In this document: positions 50,872 through 59,465 of the stretch, one piece after another
Position numbering within the stretch: the stretch's first letter is position 1
Layout: every line of letters begins with the position of its first letter
Assembly (NCBI GenBank): GCA_016182905.1
Contig: JACPFR010000010.1
Span: forward strand, 174,578 to 238,577
DNA from: Elusimicrobiota bacterium
GTDB taxonomy: Bacteria; Elusimicrobiota; Elusimicrobia; UBA1565; UBA9628
DNA: 64,000 bases
Reading direction: 5' to 3'
Made by a program: the position numbers and the translations under genes
Notes under the pieces: model-generated
What the model was told of the DNA's origin: nothing
What the model saw: the letters and a program-made list of their open reading frames with translations, nothing else
Databases searched by the model: none

Positions 50872-52257
50872 ATGAGCTACCGAAAAGCATTCATCGCCTC
50901 GAACGCACTGATGCTGGCGGCCTTCGTCTGGGCCTTCGCCAAGGACTTCAACGCCGAGTGGAAGCCCTACCAGAAGAAGTACTACCAGATGGCCGCCGAC
51001 GAGATGGACAAGCAGGCGGCCGCCGAGAAGGACGAGAAGAAGTCCGCCGACCTCAAGCTCGCGGCGAGGAAGATGCGCCGCTCGCCGCTCGAGGTCAAGC
51101 AGATCATCTCCGTCGACCTCGGACGCTTCGACCGCTGCGTGACCTGCCACGTGGGCATGGACGAGTACACGAACACCACGCTCAAGAACGACTTCACCGA
51201 GCACCCGTACAAGGCGCACCCGAAGGTGGACACGGCGCTGATCAAGGCGCACCCGTTCAACAAGTTCGGCTGCACCTCGTGCCATTCCGGCCAGGGCCTC
51301 GCCACGACCGTGGACGCCGCGCACGGCTGGGTCAAGCACTGGGAGAAGCCCATGCTCAAGGGCGTGACCATCCAGGGCGCCTGCGTGAAGTGCCATGACG
51401 ACTTCGAGACGCTCAAGGGGGCGGAGGTCGCGGCCGCGGGCAAGAAGCTGTTCAACAAGCACGGCTGCCAGGGCTGCCACGCGATCAACGGCAAGGGCGG
51501 CGTCATCTCGGTGGAGCTCGGCGACATCGCCGACAAGCCCTTCGAGCGCATCGCCGGCTACAACTTCAAGCGCGTCCGCATCGACGGCAAGGAGCTGCCC
51601 GACGAGCACCACGACAGCCACTGGAACATCCAGAACTGGATCCGCGCCCACCTGGTCAACGACCCCGCCGAGGTCACGCCGAACGACCCGTTCGCCAAGC
51701 TCAACGCCGAGCCGATCCCGCCGTCGGGCATGCCCGACTTCACGAAGGAGATCGGCAAGGACGAGGCCGACGCGATCGTGGCCTACCTGTCGGGCATGAC
51801 GAAGGAAGAGGTCATCCCGTACCGGTATCACGTCCCGGCGCCGCCGGCGCGGGAGCCCCAGTTGACGGGCGCGGCCCACGGCAAATACGTCTACCAGAAG
51901 TACGGCTGCCAGGGCTGCCACGGCATCGACGCCAAGCAGGGCCGCCGCCGCTTCAACGCGGCGGGCGACGGGCAGAAGGAGTACGACGAGAAGATGCCCG
52001 AGGACGAGCAGTTCGCGCAGATGAACCTGGGCGCGGAGCCGACCTTGCCGAAGCTGGTGGGCACCTACACGCGCGACGAGCTCATCCACAAGATCGAGGC
52101 GGGCGTGCCGGCCGCCGAGGCCAAGAAGTGGAGCCCGAAGGGGCCCATGCCGATGGTGTACATGCCGGCGTGGAAGGGCAAGATCTCGAAGGCTGAGCTG
52201 GAAGACCTCGCGACCTGGCTGATCAGCATCGGCGTGAAGGACGACAGCGGGTTTTGA
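50872..52257 (+). CDS. Membrane-anchored pentahaem cytochrome c
   Basis: A 461-residue cytochrome with one N-terminal helix (about 8-25) and five CxxCH haem sites (C-V-T-C-H, C-T-S-C-H, C-V-K-C-H, and two C-Q-G-C-H). The last two sit in class I cytochrome c-type domains; the first three form a compact multihaem module. It is one base after cytochrome b and probably replaces cytochrome c1 as electron acceptor of the Rieske/b complex. A similar design (multihaem c in bc complexes) is known in Deltaproteobacteria and Planctomycetes. Confidence 0.88.
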   Translation: MSYRKAFIASNALMLAAFVWAFAKDFNAEWKPYQKKYYQMAADEMDKQAAAEKDEKKSADLKLAARKMRRSPLEVKQIISVDLGRFDRCVTCHVGMDEYTNTTLKNDFTEHPYKAHPKVDTALIKAHPFNKFGCTSCHSGQGLATTVDAAHGWVKHWEKPMLKGVTIQGACVKCHDDFETLKGAEVAAAGKKLFNKHGCQGCHAINGKGGVISVELGDIADKPFERIAGYNFKRVRIDGKELPDEHHDSHWNIQNWIRAHLVNDPAEVTPNDPFAKLNAEPIPPSGMPDFTKEIGKDEADAIVAYLSGMTKEEVIPYRYHVPAPPAREPQLTGAAHGKYVYQKYGCQGCHGIDAKQGRRRFNAAGDGQKEYDEKMPEDEQFAQMNLGAEPTLPKLVGTYTRDELIHKIEAGVPAAEAKKWSPKGPMPMVYMPAWKGKISKAELEDLATWLISIGVKDDSGF

Positions 52258-52287
52258 CCGACGACGCAACCATATAGGGGGAATCAC

Positions 52288-52884
52288 ATGAACCGCAAGC
52301 TGACTTTGATCGCCGCCGTCGCGCTGTTGGGCGCGGCTTTCGCCGCACCTGTTCATTCCGCCGAGATGACGGAGAAGGAAAAGGCTCTCACGAACCCGTA
52401 CCCGAACGATTTCGGGCCCGAGACCCTGCCCGACGCCGTCCTCAAGTCCTACCCCGCCAACGTGCAGGCCGGCTACAAGAAGCTGATCAGCACGAAGGGC
52501 GGCTGCGCCCAGTGCCACGCCGCTTCGCGGCCGCTGAACAGCCGCTTCGTCGAGCCCGAAGGCGGCATCGACGACAAGAAGCAGGAGGCCGCGCTCGCCG
52601 CCCTCAAGAAGGCCCAGCCCGAGCTGTTCGCCGACAACACGGTGTGGCAGGTCGAGACCAAGGTCTGGAGCCGCTACGTGAAGCGGATGATGAACAAGCC
52701 CGGCTGCGGCATCCAGAAGGCCGACGGCAAGGCCATCTACGAGTTCCTGGCCTACGACTCCATCAAGCGCAAGACCGGCGCCAACGCGGCGGCCTGGGCG
52801 GCGCACCGCAAGGGCCTCGTCGAGCAGCTGAAGACGAAGAACCCGAAGCGCTACGAGGAGCTGAAGGAAGCGAAGGACCTTTGA
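52288..52884 (+). CDS. Exported monohaem cytochrome c
   Basis: A 198-residue protein with signal peptide (about 1-24) and a single C-A-Q-C-H haem motif near residue 72. The region between haem and C-terminus is helical with a conserved M-M-N-K-P-G-C segment. An AGGGGG site and a 30-base gap follow the pentahaem gene, so it is probably the soluble partner of the bc complex. Confidence 0.75.
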   Translation: MNRKLTLIAAVALLGAAFAAPVHSAEMTEKEKALTNPYPNDFGPETLPDAVLKSYPANVQAGYKKLISTKGGCAQCHAASRPLNSRFVEPEGGIDDKKQEAALAALKKAQPELFADNTVWQVETKVWSRYVKRMMNKPGCGIQKADGKAIYEFLAYDSIKRKTGANAAAWAAHRKGLVEQLKTKNPKRYEELKEAKDL

Positions 52885-52888
52885 TCGA

Positions 52889-54043
52889 TTGAACGAGGTC
52901 GCCCGGGCGCTGCTCGTCTACGGCTACCAGCCGAGCGGGCACTCCGCGGCGGCGTCGGCGATCGCGGAGGCCGGCCGAAAGGCCGGCCTCGCTTTTTCCT
53001 CCATAGAGATCGCGGGGGACCATCATCCGGGCGCTGGATCGGCCGTCGCGCGGGGATATCACGCGCTCCTGCGCGCCGCCCCCGGCCTCTACGGGGCGAT
53101 GTACCGCGGCGAGTGGGCGCGAACGCTCCTGCGGGCGGCGCGCTCCGCCTACCTCGGCTTCGGCGGCGCCCGGCGCCTGAGAGAGGGCGTGCGGCGCTCC
53201 GGCGCCCAGGCCGTCGTCTGCCCCCAGGCCGCCGTCGCGGCGGTGCTGAGCGCGGCGCGGGCCCGCGGCGAACTGGATATCCCCGTGGTCTCGGTGCTCA
53301 CCGACTACGGCGCCCATCCGTTCTGGGCCGATCCCCCGGCCGACCTCACCCTGGCCCCGGGCCCCGCCGCCGTGGAGGCCCTGGCGGCCCTGGGCGCGCC
53401 CCGCGCGCGCCTGCGCGACACCGGCATCCCCATCAGCCTGGCCTTCTCCGTCCTCCCGTCGCGGGAGGAGGCGCGCCGCGCGCTGGCGCTGCCGCTCTCC
53501 GCCCCGGTGGTCTTGCTGTCCGGAGGGGGGAAGGGGTTGGGCGGCCTCGACCGCGCGGCGGCGGTCCTGCTGGCCGAGAGCCCGCGCGCCCGCCTCCTCG
53601 TCCTGTGCGGGGCCGACGACCGCCTGAGGGCGTCGCTCTCCGCCCGGCGCGAGGCCGGCGCCCGCCTGCGCGCGTTCGGGCCGCAGCCGTCCGCGCTCGT
53701 CGCCGCGATGATGGCCGCCTCCGACCTCCACCTCGGCAAGCCGGGGGGGCTCAGCTCGTCGGAAAGCCTCGCCGCCGGGCTGCCGATGGTCCTGACGAGC
53801 CCGCTGCCGGGGCAGGAGGAGGTCAACGCCCGTCATCTCCGGGCCGCGGGCGCGGCGATCGACGGCGGCTCTCCAGAGCGGGCCGCGCGTCTCGCGGCGG
53901 CCCTGCTTCACGACGGGCCGGTCCTCGCCCGGCTTCGAGCTTGCGCGGCGGACGCCGGGCGCCCCGGCGCGGCAGCGCGGGCCGCCGGAGAGATCGCCGC
54001 CCTTATCGGGGAGTCAGCGGGCCGTCTCAGGCTCGCGCGCTGA
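52889..54043 (+). CDS. GT28-family diacylglycerol glycosyltransferase (MGDG synthase-like)
   Basis: A 384-residue glycosyltransferase of the MurG/MGDG-synthase GT-B fold. The N-terminus Y-Q-P-S-G-H-S-A-A-A contains the acceptor-loop SGH, and the C-terminal half has L-S-G-G-G-K-G-L-G-G (nucleotide-binding loop), G-K-P-G-G-L-S-S-S-E-S-L-A-A-G-L-P (sugar-nucleotide site) and PLPGQEEVNA. It probably transfers glucose or galactose to diacylglycerol in the inner membrane leaflet. The TTG start at 52889 is uncertain because there is no strong ribosome site; its 3' end overlaps the convergent gene by 30 bp. Confidence 0.8.
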   Translation: MNEVARALLVYGYQPSGHSAAASAIAEAGRKAGLAFSSIEIAGDHHPGAGSAVARGYHALLRAAPGLYGAMYRGEWARTLLRAARSAYLGFGGARRLREGVRRSGAQAVVCPQAAVAAVLSAARARGELDIPVVSVLTDYGAHPFWADPPADLTLAPGPAAVEALAALGAPRARLRDTGIPISLAFSVLPSREEARRALALPLSAPVVLLSGGGKGLGGLDRAAAVLLAESPRARLLVLCGADDRLRASLSARREAGARLRAFGPQPSALVAAMMAASDLHLGKPGGLSSSESLAAGLPMVLTSPLPGQEEVNARHLRAAGAAIDGGSPERAARLAAALLHDGPVLARLRACAADAGRPGAAARAAGEIAALIGESAGRLRLAR

Positions 54044-54772
54044 GGCTCCGCGCGGATAGACCGCGGCGGGAACCGCCCGCCCCGCCAGCAGCTCCCGGGC
54101 CGCGCGGGCGGCCTCGCGGCCGCAATCGCCGAAGGAGACGGTGAGTTCGCCGCGGACTCCGCCGGCGACGAGGCCGGCGGTGGGCGCGAAGAACGGGATC
54201 GAGCGCGCCCGGGAGAAATCGCGCGCGGCGGCGAAGGTCTCGGGCGTGACCGCGGCCGGGTCGGGTGCCAGCCAAACCGCGTCCGCGGCGGGCCCGAGCC
54301 GGCGCAGCAGGCCGGGCAGACGATCCGGCGAAGAGAGGATCGCGTCCGCGATCGCGACGCCGGAGGCGATCCCCGCGTCTCGCGCGCGGCGCTCGAAATC
54401 GGGGTCCAGCGGCGACGCGCGCACGACGAGCAGGCGGCGCACTCCGGCCGCCGCGAGCAGCCTGATGACGCGTTCCGGCGAAGGGGTGAGCTCGACGCGG
54501 ACGGTCGCGGACTTCCGTCCGCGGGCGCGATAGCCCGGGGCGAGAGCCGCGACCATCGGCGCGTCGGCCCCGTGCGCCGTCATCGCGGCGCGTCCGCCGA
54601 ACGCGATGATCACCCCGTGCGGCCCCGGCGGCAAGGGCCGTCCGGCGCGCGCGGTCTCGAGCGGCTCCGGCCATTCCGCGAGCAGGCCCTCGAACGCCTC
54701 GCGGTAAGGCGCCTCGAGAGGCTCCCTCGTCACGACGAGCGCGCCGGCTCCCGAGGGCGGTTCACACCTCAT
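54014..54772 (-). CDS. ABC substrate-binding-like protein (TrpX/DUF534 type), cytosolic
   Basis: A 252-residue protein with the two-lobed pattern of the ABC_sub_bind (TrpX) family: VRRLLVVRASPLDPDFERRARDAG, then DAVWLAPDPAAVTPETF and SIPFFAPTAGLVAGGVRGELTVSF. Family members are usually periplasmic, but no signal peptide is visible here and no permease is near. It overlaps the upstream gene by 11 bases and may be an accessory sensor for the adjacent regulator. Function unproven. Confidence 0.65.
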   Translation of the reverse strand: MRCEPPSGAGALVVTREPLEAPYREAFEGLLAEWPEPLETARAGRPLPPGPHGVIIAFGGRAAMTAHGADAPMVAALAPGYRARGRKSATVRVELTPSPERVIRLLAAAGVRRLLVVRASPLDPDFERRARDAGIASGVAIADAILSSPDRLPGLLRRLGPAADAVWLAPDPAAVTPETFAAARDFSRARSIPFFAPTAGLVAGGVRGELTVSFGDCGREAARAARELLAGRAVPAAVYPRGASAREPETAR

Positions 54773-55289
54773 CGATGACCCGCGACGCGAGCGGCGCGCG
54801 CCGAAGGAGCGCCCGCAGCTCGCGGTCCTTGGCGAAGCTCCTGTTCCTGGCCAGCGCCATCCGTCTCTCCCCCATGAGCTGGACGACGCGCGCGTTGAGC
54901 GCGGTCAGCGTGCCGACGTCGCTGAGCGGGTCTCCGAAGGTCCGCTCGAATCGGAACCAGCGGGGGACCGAGCGGAGCAGGAACCTCTCCAGACGGCCAG
55001 ACGCCGCCGCGGGCGGCGGCGAGGGATCCCGCGCCGGCGGAGCGCCGAGCTCCGACTCCAAGCGGCGCACCGCGGCGAGCGCCGAGCGGTGCCCCGGCTC
55101 GCGGCGCGTCACCTCGCGGAACGCGGCCAAAGCCGCCGGGAGGTCTCCTCGGGCGTAGGAATCGACGCCCGTTTGATAGAGCCGGGCGGTCCCGGCGGGC
55201 TCGCGGCGCGCCTGCGCCTTCGCGCGCGGCTCCACGGCCGCGAGGTGCGAGGCCAACGAGAGGCAGACGGCGAGGAGGAGCCGATTCAC
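54762..55289 (-). CDS. Exported TPR-type protein
   Basis: A 175-residue protein starting at GTG 55289, which shares four bases with the stop of the regulator gene (GTGA). A signal peptide (about 1-17) is followed by two TPR helices (ARLYQTGVDSYARGDLPAAL, FREVTRREPGHRSALAAVRRL), a Pro-rich spacer and a helical C-terminus. It probably forms an operon with the regulator and the TrpX-like gene. Confidence 0.65.
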   Translation of the reverse strand: MNRLLLAVCLSLASHLAAVEPRAKAQARREPAGTARLYQTGVDSYARGDLPAALAAFREVTRREPGHRSALAAVRRLESELGAPPARDPSPPPAAASGRLERFLLRSVPRWFRFERTFGDPLSDVGTLTALNARVVQLMGERRMALARNRSFAKDRELRALLRRAPLASRVIDEV

Positions 55290-56011
55290 GGCCCGGGCGG
55301 CGCCGTCTCGAGGCGGAAGACGAAGCCCCCGCCCGCGTCGCGCTGGAGGCGCCCGCCCCACCCCTCCCCGAGCTTCCTCCTCAGCGAGGCCAGCGTGACG
55401 AAAAGCCGGCTTTCCCAGTGATCCGACCGGTAGCCCCATAACTCCTCCCAAAGCTCCGCGGTCCCGTGGGCGAAGTTCGGCCGGCGCAGGAATATCCCGA
55501 GAAGGTCCCGCTCCTTCGCGGTCAGCTGAACGGGCTTTCCCTCGACGCGGAGCAGGCTGGAGCGGAACTCGAACTCGAAGCCGGGATACGACACCTCGAG
55601 CCGCCGGTCGGCGTCCGCGTCGAGCCTGCGGCCCAGGCTCCGGAGCCGGGCGAGGAGCTCGTCCTCCTCGAAAGGCTTGGCCAGATAGTCGTCCGCCCCG
55701 ATATCGAGCGCGTGGAGCTCGTCGGTGAGGTCGTTGCGCCCGGTGACCATGAGGACGCCGAGGGACCGCGTCCTCAGGTTCGCGCGCAGGGCCCGGAGCA
55801 AAGCCTCTCCGGAGATGCCCGGCAAGCCCCAGTCGAGCATCACGAGGTCCACGTCCTGGGAGCGCAGGATCTCCAGCGCCCGCTCCGCGTCCTCGGCGAA
55901 GAGAGCGGTGAAGCCCTCCTCCGAGAGGGACTGGAGCAGCGCGCCGTAGATCATCCGCATCTCGGGGTCGTCCTCGACGACGAGGGTCCGCCGCGATCTC
56001 TGGTCGCTCAT
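55286..56011 (-). CDS. OmpR-family response regulator
   Basis: A 241-residue regulator: receiver domain with acidic E13-D14-D15, phosphoacceptor D60 (V-M-L-D-W-G-L-P-G), A-K-P-F near 110, and a winged helix with L-T-A-K-E-R-D-L-L and L-F-V-T-L-A-S-L-R-R-K-L-G. Start 56011 is preferred to ATG 56017 or further upstream because TAAACT lies seven bases before it with TTGCGG 17 nt above. It is transcribed divergently from the HTH-REC gene, with overlapping -35 boxes. Confidence 0.85.
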   Translation of the reverse strand: MSDQRSRRTLVVEDDPEMRMIYGALLQSLSEEGFTALFAEDAERALEILRSQDVDLVMLDWGLPGISGEALLRALRANLRTRSLGVLMVTGRNDLTDELHALDIGADDYLAKPFEEDELLARLRSLGRRLDADADRRLEVSYPGFEFEFRSSLLRVEGKPVQLTAKERDLLGIFLRRPNFAHGTAELWEELWGYRSDHWESRLFVTLASLRRKLGEGWGGRLQRDAGGGFVFRLETAPPGP

Positions 56012-56018
56012 CCCCATT

Positions 56019-56047
56019 AGTTTAGGCTGAATTCGCGTTGACCGCAA
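56019..56047 (-). promoter_or_regulatory. Leaderless-type promoter of the OmpR-family gene
   Basis: Minus strand TTGCGG (56047-56042), 17-nt spacer, TAAACT (56024-56019), seven bases, ATG 56011. Its -35 overlaps the -35 of the divergent promoter. Confidence 0.5.
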
Positions 56048-56066
56048 AGAGCAAACGGTGTATACT
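56038..56066 (+). promoter_or_regulatory. Sigma70-type promoter of the HTH-REC gene
   Basis: TTGACC (56038-56043), exactly 17 nt, TATACT (56061-56066), one of the best consensus matches in the window. Its -35 overlaps that of the divergent gene, so the two compete or are co-regulated. Confidence 0.75.
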
Positions 56067-56090
56067 AAGCAAACGAAGCAAACGAAGCAT
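56067..56090 (+). repeat. Short tandem repeats downstream of the -10
   Basis: AAGCAAACG (56067-56075), AAGCAAACG (56076-56084) and AAGCAT (56085-56090), with another GCAAACG at 56051-56057. Nine-bp direct repeats covering the transcription start could be binding sites for the encoded HTH-REC protein. Confidence 0.5.
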
Positions 56091-56099
56091 AAGGACAAA

Positions 56100-56699
56100 A
56101 TGCCCGAAAGAACCTACACGACTTACGACATCGCCCGATTCTGCGACGTATATCCCTCGAGCGTCATGCATTGGATCAACGGCGGGAAGCTGCGCGCGCA
56201 CCAGACCGCCGGCGGCCACCACCGCGTGACGCGCGAAGACCTGATCGATCTCCTCGTCCGCCTCAACATGAGGCTCCCGGCCGAGCTCGTCACGCGCAAG
56301 CGCATCCTGGTCGTCGACGATGAAAAAGAGACGGCCGAGCTCATCGCCCGGGCGTTCTCGCAGCATCCCGATTTCGACGTGGAGACCTGCGCCGACGGCA
56401 TCAACGCGCTGATACGCATCGGGAGCCGGCCGCCCGACCTGGTCATACTCGACATCGTCATCCCGAAGATGGACGGCATCCAGGTGTGCCGGGTCCTCAA
56501 GGAAAAACCCGAGACCAGAGGCATCAAGATCATCGCCGTCAGCGGCCAGAAGCTGCCCTTCAGCGGGAAGAAGCTCGTGGACCTTAAGATCGACGGGTTC
56601 TTCCGCAAGCCTCTCGACCTCGTGGAGCTGACGGGGCGCGCCGTCGAGCTCCTGAGAGGGCCGTCTGCGCCGTCCCGGTCCGCGCGAGCGGAGCGCTGA
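56100..56699 (+). CDS. Excisionase/MerR-type HTH fused to a receiver domain
   Basis: A 199-residue protein. Residues 6-55 are a winged HTH of the excisionase/MerR type (Y-D-I-A-R-F-C-D-V ... N-G-G-K-L-R-A-H-Q-T-A-G-G-H-H-R-V-T). Residues 67-185 are a receiver domain (V-D-D, phosphoacceptor D118 in ILDIVIPKMDG, K-P-L-D). Order HTH-then-REC is the reverse of typical response regulators. It is divergent from an OmpR-family gene and 16 bases before the ThDP enzyme, so it may control that run. The start is fixed by an AAGGA site. Confidence 0.8.
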   Translation: MPERTYTTYDIARFCDVYPSSVMHWINGGKLRAHQTAGGHHRVTREDLIDLLVRLNMRLPAELVTRKRILVVDDEKETAELIARAFSQHPDFDVETCADGINALIRIGSRPPDLVILDIVIPKMDGIQVCRVLKEKPETRGIKIIAVSGQKLPFSGKKLVDLKIDGFFRKPLDLVELTGRAVELLRGPSAPSRSARAER

Positions 56700-56715
56700 C
56701 CCCGGGCATCCGCCC

Positions 56716-58446
56716 ATGCCCGAAGCGAACACCGTCGCGGAGCTCATCCTCGGCCAGCTGAAGCGCGAAGGCGTGCGCACGGTCTACGGCATCCCCGGGG
56801 GACCCGCGACCCCGCTGTTCGACGCGTTCCACGGCGAGCCCGGGCTGCGCCTGGTGGCCCCGCGGCACGAGGCCGGCGCCGCGTTCATGGCCTTGGGCGA
56901 CGCGCGGGTGACCGGGCGGGCCGGAGTCTGCCTTCTGACGACGGGGCCGGGCGCGACCAACGCCGTCACCGCCGTGGCCGCGGCGAAGACCGACGGCCTC
57001 CCGGTCCTGGTCCTCACGGCGCAGACCTCGACGGCGTCGTTCGGGAAGGGCTCCCTTCAGGATTCGACGGAGAGCGGCGTCGACACCGTGGCGCTGTTCC
57101 GTCCGATCACGAAGATGAGCGCGATGCTGGCGAACCCCGCCGCCGCCGGGACCGTCCTGCGCCAGGCCCTGCGCACGGCGATGACGGGACGGCGCGGCCC
57201 CGTTCATCTCAGCGTCCCGACCGACCTCATGCTCCTTCCCGCCGCCGGCGCGCCCCTCGCGCCGCCGCAGTACCGCAGCGAGCCGCGCCTGTTCGACCGC
57301 GAGGCGGTCCAGCGCTGCGCCCGGCGCCTGCTCGACGCCCGGCGCCCGGGCATACTCGCCGGGCACGGCGTCAACCTCGGCGGCGCGCAGGCCGAGCTCC
57401 TCGAGCTGGCGGAGCTGCTGTCGATCCCGGTGGCGACCACGCCGAAGGGCAAGGGCGCGTTCCCGGAGACTCATCCGCTTTCCCTGCGCGTGTTCGGCCT
57501 GGCGAGCTCGCCCCTCTCCGAGCGCTATCTCCTGTCCGAGGGGACGGACGCGCTCCTGGTCGTCGGCAGCAGCCTGCACGAGAACTCGACCTCCGGCTGG
57601 GACCCGCGGCTCGGCGCCGGCGCGCTGATGCAGCAGGACGTCGAGCCGGCGACGATCGGCCGCAATTATCCCGTCGAGGTCGCGCTCGCGGGGGACGCGA
57701 AGACGACCTTGCGCGAGCTCCTCTTCGAGCTGCGCCGCGGCCTGGCGCGCGGCGAGGCGCCGCCGGAAGGCGCGCGGGGGGCCTTCTCGAGGTTCAAGGC
57801 GGGCGTCCCGGCCTACCTGGACAAGGACGCCATGGCCTCCGACGCGACGCCGATCAAGCCGCAGAGGCTCATGAGCGAGCTCGACGCGGCCCTCCCCGAG
57901 GACGCCCTGCTCTTCCTCGACGTCGGCGCCAACACCCTCTGGGCGACGCATTACCTGACCGCGACGGGACGCAACGCCTTCATCCACAACTGGGGGGAGT
58001 TCGCGGCGATGGGCTTCGGCGTGGCCGCCGCGGTCGGGGGCAAGCTCGCCGCGCCGGGCCGCCCGGTGATCGCCGTCGTGGGCGACGGAGGCTTCGCGAT
58101 GGCGGGCATGGAGGTCTCGACGGCCGTGACCGAGAACGCCCCCGTCGTGTGGGTCGTCCTCAACGACGCGCGCCTCAACGCGGTGCACCACGGGCAGACC
58201 CTGCAGTACAAGGGCCGCACGATGGGCACCGAGTTCCGGCGCATGGACGTCGCGGGCGTCGCGCGGGCCCTGGGCGCCTGGTCGCGGCGCGTCGTCCGGC
58301 CCGGCGACATCGGGGCCGCGGTCGCCGACGCCCTGGCCTCGGGCCGCCCGGCGGTGGTCGACGTGCTCGTCGACGCCGCCGAGGTCCCGCCGATCCACTC
58401 GCGCGTCCGCTCGCTCGACAAGCTGTTCGTGGGAGGAGCCGTATGA
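56716..58446 (+). CDS. Thiamine-diphosphate-dependent enzyme (acetolactate synthase-like)
   Basis: A 576-residue ThDP enzyme with the three-domain layout of acetohydroxyacid synthase, pyruvate oxidase and benzoylformate decarboxylase. Visible are G-I-P-G-G (loop near the cofactor), catalytic E52 (P-R-H-E-A-G-A-A), the middle domain, and G456-D-G ... N483 for Mg-ThDP binding. The exact reaction cannot be read; ketoacid decarboxylation with carboligation is the shared chemistry. It overlaps a methyltransferase gene by four bases, so this is probably not a biosynthetic IlvB (no IlvN-type small subunit nearby). Confidence 0.82.
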   Translation: MPEANTVAELILGQLKREGVRTVYGIPGGPATPLFDAFHGEPGLRLVAPRHEAGAAFMALGDARVTGRAGVCLLTTGPGATNAVTAVAAAKTDGLPVLVLTAQTSTASFGKGSLQDSTESGVDTVALFRPITKMSAMLANPAAAGTVLRQALRTAMTGRRGPVHLSVPTDLMLLPAAGAPLAPPQYRSEPRLFDREAVQRCARRLLDARRPGILAGHGVNLGGAQAELLELAELLSIPVATTPKGKGAFPETHPLSLRVFGLASSPLSERYLLSEGTDALLVVGSSLHENSTSGWDPRLGAGALMQQDVEPATIGRNYPVEVALAGDAKTTLRELLFELRRGLARGEAPPEGARGAFSRFKAGVPAYLDKDAMASDATPIKPQRLMSELDAALPEDALLFLDVGANTLWATHYLTATGRNAFIHNWGEFAAMGFGVAAAVGGKLAAPGRPVIAVVGDGGFAMAGMEVSTAVTENAPVVWVVLNDARLNAVHHGQTLQYKGRTMGTEFRRMDVAGVARALGAWSRRVVRPGDIGAAVADALASGRPAVVDVLVDAAEVPPIHSRVRSLDKLFVGGAV

Positions 58447-59462
58447 GAACCGAGATACCCGTTTCCGCCGACCGCCTGATCGACGAGATCATGGGCTACC
58501 GCAAAGCCAAGATCCTCATGGTGGCGGCGTACCTCGACGTCTTCACGCCGCTGGAATCACCGCGGACCGCGCCGGCGCTCGCGAGAGCGCTGTCTTTGGA
58601 CGCCCGGGCCGTGGAGATACTGCTCGACGCGCTGACCGCCGTCGGCTACCTGCGCAAGCGAGGGCGGCTCTACTCCAACGCTCCGATCTCCTCCCGTTAT
58701 CTGGTCCGGGGCCGGCCCGGCTATATGGGCGACAATCTGAAGTACCAAGAGATGATCTGGGACGCTTGGGGCGAGCTGCGGCATTCGATCGGCAAGGGCG
58801 GCGCGGTGCGCCCGCTCGAGTATTGGCTCCTGCGCCATAAGGGCTTCACGCAGGAGTATATCCGCGGGATGGACAACATCGCCCGCGGGCCCGCGGCGGA
58901 GATCGCCGCGATCGCCGCCCCCGCGCCCGGAAGCCGCCTGCTCGACGTCGGGGCGGGCCCCGGGACCTACAGCCTGGCGTTCCTCCGCGCGAACCCGGAG
59001 CTGCGCGCGACGCTCCTCGACCTGCCGAGCACGCTCAAGGTCACCCGCCGGATGCTCTCCGAGCACCCGCTCCTCGCCGCCCGGACGCGGCTGAAGGCGG
59101 GGAACTACCGCGACGCCGTCTTCGGCCGGGAGGAGTTCGATCTCGTCCTCCTCTCTCACATCACGCACGACGAGAGCCCCGAGGTCAACCGCCGCCTCAT
59201 CGAGGAGAGCTTCCGGGCGCTGAAGCCCGGGGGGAGGATCATCGTCCACGACTTCATGCTCGACGCGGACCGGGTGCGGCCCGTTTTCGGGGCGCTGTTC
59301 TCGGTGCACATGCTCGCTTACACGGAGGGGGGGCGGACCTACAGCGCCGTGGAATACGCGAAATGGCTGCGCCGCGCCGGTTTTACGCGTCTTCGGGAGC
59401 ATCGTATTGCGGTAAAATCCCGGAATAGCTCGCGGATCATCATCGGCGTCAAGGAAAAATAG
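58443..59462 (+). CDS. SAM-dependent O-methyltransferase
   Basis: A 339-residue methyltransferase of the plant-COMT/Methyltransf_2 type: an N-terminal dimerisation winged helix (about 10-90), then SAM-binding motif L-L-D-V-G-A-G-P-G-T (166-175), L-L-D-L-P (acidic loop), and F-D-L-V-L-L-S-H-I-T-H-D-E with catalytic-base candidate His. Such enzymes methylate hydroxyl groups of natural products. It is translationally coupled to the ThDP enzyme. Confidence 0.82.
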   Translation: MRTEIPVSADRLIDEIMGYRKAKILMVAAYLDVFTPLESPRTAPALARALSLDARAVEILLDALTAVGYLRKRGRLYSNAPISSRYLVRGRPGYMGDNLKYQEMIWDAWGELRHSIGKGGAVRPLEYWLLRHKGFTQEYIRGMDNIARGPAAEIAAIAAPAPGSRLLDVGAGPGTYSLAFLRANPELRATLLDLPSTLKVTRRMLSEHPLLAARTRLKAGNYRDAVFGREEFDLVLLSHITHDESPEVNRRLIEESFRALKPGGRIIVHDFMLDADRVRPVFGALFSVHMLAYTEGGRTYSAVEYAKWLRRAGFTRLREHRIAVKSRNSSRIIIGVKEK

Positions 59463-59465
59463 AGA

